Shown piece by piece: positions 7,345-12,821 of a DNA stretch of 15,847 nt (position 1 is the first letter of the stretch; each line of letters starts with the position of its first letter). The DNA comes from HGM13006 sp964514175 (lineage in GTDB: Bacteria > Bacillota > Clostridia > Oscillospirales > Oscillospiraceae), in the NCBI GenBank assembly GCA_964514175.1, contig CAZEPQ010000036.1, forward strand, positions 1 through 15,847, in the 5' to 3' direction. Position numbers and translations under genes: made by a program. Under the pieces are notes generated by a model. The model was not told the DNA's origin and did no database searches. It saw nothing but the letters and a program-made list of their open reading frames with translations.

Positions 7345-7374
7345 GGTGCGGAGGAATCCGCACCATCTTTTCTT
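7345..7374 (+). terminator. Intrinsic terminator after pta
   Basis: GGTGCGGA (7345-7352) and TCCGCACC (7357-7364) form a perfect eight-pair GC-rich stem capped by a GGAA tetraloop. It is followed by ATCTTTTCTT. It lies 22 bases after the pta stop codon. Confidence 0.9.
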
Positions 7375-7378
7375 AACA

Positions 7379-7500
7379 TTCCCCTTCCCCAAGGGGAATC
7401 GCCGCGTAGCGGTGGTGGATGAGGGATACCGCAGTACGCATTCGCCGGAAACCTCCTGTTATTGTGGAAAATTCCCGTCAGGCCGATGTGGGCATCGGCC
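7379..7500. repeat. Palindromic intergenic repeat cluster (REP/MITE-like)
   Basis: Three hairpins follow one another in this gene-free stretch. TTCCCCTT/AAGGGGAA (7379-7386 with 7391-7398) has a CCCC loop. CCGC/GCGG (7402-7405 with 7409-7412) is followed by GGTGGATGAGGG. A perfect eight-pair GGCCGATG/CATCGGCC stem (7481-7488 with 7493-7500) has a TGGG loop. From memory, hairpins of this style with a trailing GGATGAGGG are dispersed between genes in Oscillospiraceae genomes. The region at 8542-8590 has a similar order of parts. No reading frame with a ribosome binding site is present. Whether it moves, is transcribed or protects mRNA ends cannot be told here. Confidence 0.5.
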
Positions 7501-7550
7501 CCTGCGAAATCCTCTGCTCACACACTTGAAATCAAGAAGGAGAAACTCCC

Positions 7551-8033
7551 ATGGAAGAAAAAAATTCCGGTTCCCTGTGCATCGACGTGACTGTAGAGGG
7601 CCTTACCCGGCCCGAGGTAATGCAGTCCATGCGTCGCCTGATGGTAAAGCCCTATCTGATCCTTTGGCTGGCCGTCTATGCTGTCATGGCAGTGGTGATG
7701 CTGGTGACCCAAAAGGTCACGATCTATACCCTCTTCGGGCCTGCGTTGATCCTGTTGCTACTCTGGGGCGCCTATGAATATTCCGGCTATAAGAACTTTG
7801 ACAAAATGGGCTATGACAAGGTTCAGATGGACTATCGGTTGACCCCCGGCGGCTTCACCCTGACGGTGGGAGAGCAGACCGGCGAAGTCAAGTGGACCGA
7901 AGGCTGGATCAAGGAATCCAAATCCAATCTGCTGCTGTACTCCGGTAAAAACAACTGCTCCATTCTGCCCAAGCGGTGCCTGAAGGATGGCGAAAAGGAA
8001 AAGATTCTGGGCTGGGGCAAAAAACAGGGGTAA
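7551..8033 (+). CDS. YcxB-like small membrane protein of unknown function
   Basis: The 160-aa protein has a soluble N-terminus (1-33), two adjacent membrane segments (about 34-52 and 57-76) and a C-terminal beta-rich domain. That domain contains VKWTEGWIKESKSNLLLYSGKNN, then ILPKRCL near residues 138-144. This layout, two helices then a domain ending in a Tyr/Leu-rich strand and an I-L-P-K-R motif, is that of YcxB-like proteins, which have no established role. The ATG has AAGGAG (7537-7542) eight bases upstream. rlmH starts six bases after the stop, so the two are probably one transcript. Start and reality of the gene are well supported; the family call is moderately so. Confidence 0.72.
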   Translation: MEEKNSGSLCIDVTVEGLTRPEVMQSMRRLMVKPYLILWLAVYAVMAVVMLVTQKVTIYTLFGPALILLLLWGAYEYSGYKNFDKMGYDKVQMDYRLTPGGFTLTVGEQTGEVKWTEGWIKESKSNLLLYSGKNNCSILPKRCLKDGEKEKILGWGKKQG

Positions 8034-8039
8034 GATATT

Positions 8040-8516
8040 ATGTTAACCATTATTACTGTGGGGAAATTAAAGGAACCCTTTTATAAATCTGCCGTGGCGG
8101 AGTATGAGAAGCGGCTCAAAGCCTATGGCGGCATAAATATCATTGAGCTGCCGGAGGTAAAGCTGCCGGACAACCCTTCACGGGCACAGATCGATGCGGC
8201 ACTGAAAAAAGAAGCGGAGGCCGTCCGGCAGAAGCTGCCCAAAAATAGCTGGCTCTGCGTTCTGACCCCCGAAGGGAAGTTGCTTTCTTCTGAGGAACTG
8301 GCGAATAAATTTTCTTCGGTCCGCACCGGAGGAAAATCTGACCTGGTATTTCTCATAGGCTCCTCCTTTGGCATTGACCCGGAGCTGAAGGCCCAGGGAG
8401 ATTTTCGCCTGAGCATGAGTCCCATGACTTTCCCCCACCATCTGGCCCGGGTCATGGTGCTGGAGCAGATCTACCGTGCGGAGAGCATCCTGGCGGGCTC
8501 GAAATATCATAAATAA
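8040..8516 (+). CDS. rlmH: 23S rRNA (pseudouridine1915-N3) methyltransferase RlmH
   Basis: RlmH is a SPOUT-class methyltransferase that uses S-adenosylmethionine to methylate pseudouridine 1915 in helix 69 of 23S rRNA, acting on assembled 70S ribosomes. The 158-aa length matches the family (about 155-160). Typical segments are the opening MLTIITVGKLKEPFYKSAVAEY, the SAM-knot segment FLIGSSFGI (104-112), TFPHHLARVMVLEQIYRA (130-147) and the invariant ending YHK. The ribosome binding site (AGGGGTAAG-like) lies within the end of the upstream gene, so translational coupling is likely. A serine replaces the more common second glycine of the IGG motif, which is a mild variation. Confidence 0.96.
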   Translation: MLTIITVGKLKEPFYKSAVAEYEKRLKAYGGINIIELPEVKLPDNPSRAQIDAALKKEAEAVRQKLPKNSWLCVLTPEGKLLSSEELANKFSSVRTGGKSDLVFLIGSSFGIDPELKAQGDFRLSMSPMTFPHHLARVMVLEQIYRAESILAGSKYHK

Positions 8517-8522
8517 TGTACG

Positions 8523-8643
8523 GGCGCGGGAGCGCCGCAAGCTCCTTGGAGAAGGCGCTGTCAGCAAAGCTGACTGAGGGTGGATGCAGGAAGCAGTTCG
8601 ATAACGAAAGGCCCTCGGCGAATACATACCGGTGCGGAAGCAC
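8523..8643. repeat. Hairpin-rich intergenic repeat after rlmH
   Basis: The stretch holds several small palindromes in a row. They are GGCGC/GCGCC (8523-8527 with 8532-8536), CTCC/GGAG (8542-8545 with 8548-8551), a perfect GTCAGC/GCTGAC stem with an AAA loop (8560-8565 with 8569-8574) and GTGC/GCAC with a GGAA loop (8632-8635 with 8640-8643). The order is a CTCC..GGAG palindrome, a short stem with GCAAAGC at its tip, then TGAGGGTGGATG. This parallels the element at 7379-7425 and suggests the same dispersed family in a diverged copy. No gene is seen in it. Confidence 0.45.
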
Positions 8644-8653
8644 TCCAAAGACG

Positions 8654-8694
8654 AAAAACAGCAGCAGGAAACACCTTCCCGCTGCTGTTTCGTT
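8654..8694. terminator. Bidirectional intrinsic terminator between rlmH and the nuclease gene
   Basis: AAACAGCAGC (8656-8665) and GCTGCTGTTT (8681-8690) pair perfectly over ten bases. After one mismatch, GGAA/TTCC (8667-8670 with 8676-8679) extends the stem. On the plus strand the stem runs into TTTCGTTTT. On the minus strand it runs into five T. It lies between two convergent genes and starts right after the nuclease stop codon, so it can end both transcripts. Confidence 0.85.
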
Positions 8695-9606
8695 TTAAGG
8701 ATCACATCTTCCGCAGGGGGTATAACCCTGGGCAATGAGATTTTCTCTGGTGCCGGTATATTCCTGCTTGTTCTCCTCCTTCATGTCCTCCACGCTGGAG
8801 CAGTCCGGCAGATGGAACTTCCGGCCGGAGGTGTTGAGAACATAAGTGGCCTCTTCCCCGGTGGATTCCGTCTCAGCAAGATAACTCTCGCCGGTCTCGT
8901 AGTTGATGACCACCCCGGGCTGCACATTGTAGCAGTACACATTGAAGCAAACCCCTTCTCCCCTGTCCTCCACGCTGATGGCCTCCATTTGAACTCCGGA
9001 AGATACCAGATTGCTGCCCTCAAAAACGGGGGTCACACGGTAGAGTACATGGTTGCCTGTCTCCCTGATATACTCCGCCACCTGATTTTCAAAGGGCAGC
9101 ATGCCCACCACATTGAGATACCGGGTGCCGGTGAACAGGTTGTGGTCGTTGGCATTCTCACCGGTGAGCTGGAATCCGATGAGATGGCAGCGGTTATAGA
9201 GATTTTTGCCGTCCACACAGTCATATTGGGCCTGAACCCAGCCGGAGGGATGTACGGAGCTGATGGAGCCTCGCTCCTCTGTGGGCATCAGATCCTGACC
9301 GATGTTGGCAAAGCAGATGCCGCATCGGCCAATCTGATCCAAATCGGTGTAAAACTCATAGGATTCCGTGGTAAACTGATCCTCTGCGAAATCCGGCATG
9401 TTGCCGTTGATCTCCACATAGGGCTCCCCGGAATAATCGGGAATATTGTTGAGGGTGATAACGCCGGAGGTGTCGGCGGGTGCCTCTACGGAAATTACCG
9501 ATGTTTCCCGGTCTGCGTATTCGTATCCATCCACCATTTCTACGGTGCAGGCGGTGAAGATCAAAAGCAGAGCCAGCAGCAGGGCCAGCAGCGTTCTGTG
9601 TTTCAT
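8695..9606 (-). CDS. Secreted lipoprotein DNA/RNA non-specific endonuclease with Ada-like Cys tail
   Basis: The 303-aa protein starts with a lipoprotein signal (MKHRTLLALLLALLLIFTAC, lipobox cysteine 20), so it should be anchored outside the cell membrane. A DNA/RNA non-specific endonuclease domain of the ββα-metal type follows. Its motif NRCHLIG (138-144) holds the presumed catalytic His 141, where the family usually shows DRGH or NRGH. NANDHNLFTGTRYLN (151-165) carries the metal-ligand Asn region. The C-terminus (about 253-303) has FHLPDC and PCGRC, with Cys 269, 298 and 301, resembling an Ada-type zinc-binding module. I chose ATG 9606 because GGGAGG (9614-9619) precedes it; the longer form adds 17 residues before the signal peptide. 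It is last in the minus-strand cluster, 16 bases after the cysteine desulfurase gene. The likely role is extracellular nucleic-acid degradation, by inference. Confidence 0.85.
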   Translation of the reverse strand: MKHRTLLALLLALLLIFTACTVEMVDGYEYADRETSVISVEAPADTSGVITLNNIPDYSGEPYVEINGNMPDFAEDQFTTESYEFYTDLDQIGRCGICFANIGQDLMPTEERGSISSVHPSGWVQAQYDCVDGKNLYNRCHLIGFQLTGENANDHNLFTGTRYLNVVGMLPFENQVAEYIRETGNHVLYRVTPVFEGSNLVSSGVQMEAISVEDRGEGVCFNVYCYNVQPGVVINYETGESYLAETESTGEEATYVLNTSGRKFHLPDCSSVEDMKEENKQEYTGTRENLIAQGYTPCGRCDP

Positions 9607-9622
9607 GGATATACCTCCCGGT

Positions 9623-10747
9623 TTAGCGCAGTTGTTCCACAGCCTCCGCCAGAGCAACCACGAAGGTCTCTACCTGTTCCATGGTGCTGTCGTAGCAGAA
9701 GCTCACACGGATGGAGCCGTCGATCAGCTCCGGCGCAATGTTCATAGCTTCCATCACATGGCTCCGATGGCCCCTTGCACAGGCGGAACCGGCGGAAACA
9801 TAGATTTTTTTCTCCTGAAGGCAGCCGATCAGGCCCTGAGAACGGACCCCCGGCACTGCCAGAGAAATGATGTGGGGAGCCTGATGGCTGCCCAGCACCA
9901 CGGCTTGGGGTACCTTCTCTCCCAGCAGGGTCAGACAGCGCTGCTTGAGGGCCTCCATGTGCCGCAGCTTCTCCGGCAGATTGTTGGAAGCCTCCCGGCA
10001 GGCTGCGCCGAAGCCCAAAATCATGGGCACATTTTCCGTGCCGGAGCGCATATTCTTCTCCTGCCCGCCGCCGTACATAAAGGGCGGCAGATGGAGCTTC
10101 TTATCAACATAGACTGCACCGCAACCCTTGGGCCCCTGAATCTTGTGGGAGGACACGGTAATAATGTCTGCTCCTAGAGAGGAAGCCCGGAAGGGAACCT
10201 TCATAAAGCCCTGAACGGCGTCGGTATGGAACACGGCGTCGGACTTCATGTGGGTCAGCTTTGCCAGCGAAGCAATGTCGTTGATGGCGCCGGTCTCGTT
10301 GTTCACCATCATAATGGATACCAGAATGGTGTCCTTACGCAGTGCGCCCAAAAGCTGTTGCCGGGAGATGGTACCATCCTCGCCGGGTACCAGATAGGTC
10401 ACCTCAAAGCCCTGGGCTTCCAGATGCCGAATGGGATTGAGCACGGCGTGGTGCTCCACGGCGGTGGTGATGATGTGCTTTCCCCGCTTGTGATACTTCT
10501 GGGCCACGGAGAAAACTGCGAAATTGTCACCTTCTGTGCCACCGGAGGTGAAGAATACCTGCTCAGAGCGGCAGCCCAGGGCATCGGCCACCTGCTCACG
10601 GGCCAGCTTCATGGCCTTTTCCGCCAAAAGTCCCCGCTGATGGACAGCGGAGGGATTGCCCCAGTTTTCCGTCAGGGCATTTGTAATGGCCTCCACAGCC
10701 GCCCCGCAGGGCTTGGTGGTGGCAGCGTTGTCTAAATAAATTTCCAA
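9623..10747 (-). CDS. Cysteine desulfurase (NifS/IscS-like, PLP-dependent)
   Basis: The enzyme takes sulfur from L-cysteine as an enzyme persulfide, giving alanine, and supplies Fe-S assembly or tRNA thiolation. The 374-aa length is normal. It opens IYLDNAATTKP. It has FTSGGTEGDN (66-75), VEHHAV (97-102), HTDAVQ (174-179), the PLP lysine in SSHKIQGPKG (Lys 202) and the active-site loop SAGSACARGHRSHV with Cys 323. The start is a TTG (10747-10745), supported by GGGAG at 10756-10760, eight bases away, and by the family N-terminus. No iscU, thiI or mnmA gene is adjacent, so its acceptor is not evident. It lies between the permease gene (43 bases upstream) and the nuclease gene. Confidence 0.94.
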   Translation of the reverse strand: MEIYLDNAATTKPCGAAVEAITNALTENWGNPSAVHQRGLLAEKAMKLAREQVADALGCRSEQVFFTSGGTEGDNFAVFSVAQKYHKRGKHIITTAVEHHAVLNPIRHLEAQGFEVTYLVPGEDGTISRQQLLGALRKDTILVSIMMVNNETGAINDIASLAKLTHMKSDAVFHTDAVQGFMKVPFRASSLGADIITVSSHKIQGPKGCGAVYVDKKLHLPPFMYGGGQEKNMRSGTENVPMILGFGAACREASNNLPEKLRHMEALKQRCLTLLGEKVPQAVVLGSHQAPHIISLAVPGVRSQGLIGCLQEKKIYVSAGSACARGHRSHVMEAMNIAPELIDGSIRVSFCYDSTMEQVETFVVALAEAVEQLR

Positions 10748-10790
10748 AGGAAGGACTCCCTTTCAAGAAGATAGATTTTCCCAGGGGTGA

Positions 10791-11672
10791 TTATTCCGGC
10801 TGGGGATCCGTGGAGGCAAAATAGGTTCCCAGGATCATAATGACCAGGCCCACGGCAAAGCTGATGGTGGGGGTTTCCCGCAGAATGAGAAAGGACAGGG
10901 CCACACCGATGAAGGGGGCCAGGGCATAATAGGCGCTGGTTTTGGCGGCACCCAGGTCCCGCTGGGCATAGATATAGAAGAAAATGGACAGGCCGTAGGC
11001 CACGAAGCCCAGAGCCAGCGCCCCCAGAATGTAGCCCACGCCGGGCAGATGTTCCCCGGCTGCCAGGGCGATAATCAATGCGCCGAAACCGGAACCGAAG
11101 CCCTTGATGACCACGATCTCCAGGGGATCGGACTTGGACAGCATACGGGTACAGTTGTTCTCAAAACCCCAGCAGACACAGGCAAGCAGCACAAACAGAG
11201 AGCCGAGAGAAAAGGAAAAGCTGCTCATATCCTCGAAGGACAGCACAATGCTGGACAGGGTCACAAGGCCGATGGCCAGCCAGAGCCGCCGGGAGACCTT
11301 CTCTCGAAAGATCACCAGAGCGATCAGGGAGGTGGTGACGATCTCAAAATTGTTCAGCAGGGAGGCGTTTGCCGCCGTGGTCATGGTGAGGCCGGTCATG
11401 AGAAAAATCGGTGCGGCAATGTCCAGAAGCACCATGCCCACGGTGTAGGGCAGGTCCTTTTTGGTCAGGGGCTGCTCCTGGGTGACCTTCCCCAGACGGA
11501 GTTGGATCAGCCGTACCAGTCCCATGCCCATGCCTGCACCCAAATAGAGCAGGGCTGCCATGACCTTTGAGGGCACATCACTGAGCAGCAGCTTGGAGAT
11601 GGGGGAATTCAGGGCATACAGCGCAGCCGCCAGGATCGCCATAAAAATAGCGGATTTCTGTTTACTTTTCAT
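10791..11672 (-). CDS. EamA/DMT-family permease (drug/metabolite transporter)
   Basis: The 293-aa protein is almost wholly hydrophobic, with about ten predicted helices arranged as two EamA repeats (roughly 8-140 and 150-288). It begins MKSKQKSAIFMAILAAALYALNSPISKLLL. The ALNSPISKLLL segment matches the AxxW/N..P..K pattern near helix 1 of EamA proteins. Family members export or import amino acids, nucleotide-sugars or other metabolites across the cytoplasmic membrane; the substrate is not predictable. The start lies ten bases after the PHP stop, with only a weak ribosome binding site, so translational coupling with the PHP gene is likely. Confidence 0.88.
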   Translation of the reverse strand: MKSKQKSAIFMAILAAALYALNSPISKLLLSDVPSKVMAALLYLGAGMGMGLVRLIQLRLGKVTQEQPLTKKDLPYTVGMVLLDIAAPIFLMTGLTMTTAANASLLNNFEIVTTSLIALVIFREKVSRRLWLAIGLVTLSSIVLSFEDMSSFSFSLGSLFVLLACVCWGFENNCTRMLSKSDPLEIVVIKGFGSGFGALIIALAAGEHLPGVGYILGALALGFVAYGLSIFFYIYAQRDLGAAKTSAYYALAPFIGVALSFLILRETPTISFAVGLVIMILGTYFASTDPQPE

Positions 11673-11682
11673 GGCTTCACAC

Positions 11683-12528
11683 TCAGGAATACTGGCTTCT
11701 TGCCAGCATGATCAGGAAATAGGCCGGCACCACCAGCTTGCCGTCACCGGTTCCGATGGACACGCCGGGCTTGGTGTCCCCATGGAAATCACTGCCGCCG
11801 GTGGGCAAAAGGGTGTACTTCTCTGCCAGATCAAAGAGCTTTTCAATGTCCTTCTGGGTATAGCCGGTATAGTAGATCTCCATGCCGGAAAAACCTGCGT
11901 CGTGAGCTGCCTTTGCCAGCTTGTCCAGGTTGACCTTGTCAAAGCCGTACTGCAAGGGATGAGCCAGCACCGCCACGCCGCCGCACTTTTTGATCAGCTT
12001 GGCAGCCTCCTCGAAGGGGATCCGCTGCCGCTCCACATAACAGCTTCTTCCCTTGGACAGATAGCGCCGGAAGGCCTCGTCCACGGTTTTTGCCACCCCC
12101 AGCTCCACAAGCCGCTGGGCAATGTGGGGGCGACCCAACACGGCGCCGGGATGGGCTTCTTCAAGCTGAGCCATGGAAATATCAAAGCCCTTGTTTTGGA
12201 GCTTTTCTACGATCTTTTCGTTCCGCTCCCGGCGGGCTTCCGTGACCCAATTCTGATATTCCCGCAGCTCCGGGGCATCTTCGCTGAGGAAATAGCCCAG
12301 CACATGGACGTCCCGGCCCAGATAGTCGCTGGAGATCTCGATACCGGGGATGATGGAAACGCCCAACAGCTCGCCGGCTTCTCCGGCCTCCTTGATGCCC
12401 GCCATGGTATCGTGATCCGTAATGGCGATGGCCTTGAGGCCTGCCATTGCCGCCAGAGAGACGCACTCCATGGGGGAGCGGGTTCCGTCAGAGGCGGTGG
12501 TGTGTACATGCATATCAATTTTATCCAT
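11683..12528 (-). CDS. PHP-domain phosphoesterase (YciV/TrpH-like)
   Basis: The 281-aa protein is a metal-dependent PHP hydrolase. Metal ligands of the family are visible: IDMHVHTTASDG (His 7, His 9, Asp 14), ITDHDT (Asp 38, His 39), PGIEIS (Glu 64), LAHP (His 190) and GGSDFHG (Asp 247, His 249). The length and layout match the YciV/RNase AM and nucleoside 3',5'-bisphosphate phosphatase group, so small nucleotides or RNA 5' ends are plausible substrates. I use ATG 12528, not the TTG at 12537, because GGAAGG (12538-12543) sits nine bases before the ATG and directly against the TTG. It is first in the minus-strand cluster. Confidence 0.9.
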   Translation of the reverse strand: MDKIDMHVHTTASDGTRSPMECVSLAAMAGLKAIAITDHDTMAGIKEAGEAGELLGVSIIPGIEISSDYLGRDVHVLGYFLSEDAPELREYQNWVTEARRERNEKIVEKLQNKGFDISMAQLEEAHPGAVLGRPHIAQRLVELGVAKTVDEAFRRYLSKGRSCYVERQRIPFEEAAKLIKKCGGVAVLAHPLQYGFDKVNLDKLAKAAHDAGFSGMEIYYTGYTQKDIEKLFDLAEKYTLLPTGGSDFHGDTKPGVSIGTGDGKLVVPAYFLIMLARSQYS

Positions 12529-12564
12529 TGAAAACAACCTTCCAAGTCAAGTTCTTTGAAGAAT

Positions 12565-12593
12565 ATTTTATCATATTGGGACGGAAAAGAAAA
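12565..12593 (-). promoter_or_regulatory. Possible extended -10 promoter of the PHP-permease-desulfurase-nuclease cluster
   Basis: On the minus strand TGATAAAAT gives an extended -10 element (TAAAAT, 12565-12570), but the -35 position (12588-12593) reads only TTTTCT. It is the best candidate upstream of the PHP gene and is correctly placed, about 20-25 bases before the ribosome binding site. The rest of the gap, 12594-12750, shows short GC-rich palindromes (for example GCACC/GGTGC at 12650-12663) and no supported gene. Confidence 0.35.
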
Positions 12594-12751
12594 GTATTCC
12601 CCGCAAGTTCTCCCCCTTCCGGAGGCGGTTTTCCCTGGAGCCACCGGAGGCACCTGCGGGTGCAGAGAAGAATTATTATGATTTCACAGATGGAATTGTA
12701 TATTTTTTGCATATTCAAGGATAAACGGAACAACAGGTGCCCATCCTGCGG

Positions 12752-12780
12752 TTGTAATTACTAAGAAACCTTGATAAAAT
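12752..12780 (+). promoter_or_regulatory. SigA-type promoter of the 12822-14876 oxidoreductase gene
   Basis: TTGTAA (12752-12757), a 17-base spacer and TAAAAT (12775-12780), preceded by TGA as an extended -10. The leader is about 35 bases and ends in AAGGAGG (12809-12815) before the ATG at 12822. The -35 hexamer and spacer length match the promoter of the paralogous gene (4575-4603). Confidence 0.62.
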
Positions 12781-12821
12781 AGTATCATCTCGTATTGTGT
12801 AACCGCATAAGGAGGATGAAT

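Noticed and set aside
6334..7392. Open frame of 352 codons antisense to pta
   Set aside because: The strongly biased sense codons remove stops on the other strand. The product resembles no family and would have to read through the pta terminator stem.
12600..12720. Possible small gene or structured RNA in the gap before the second flavoenzyme gene
   Set aside because: Short frames exist on both strands without ribosome binding sites. The palindromes are only five bases long and fit no known RNA class.
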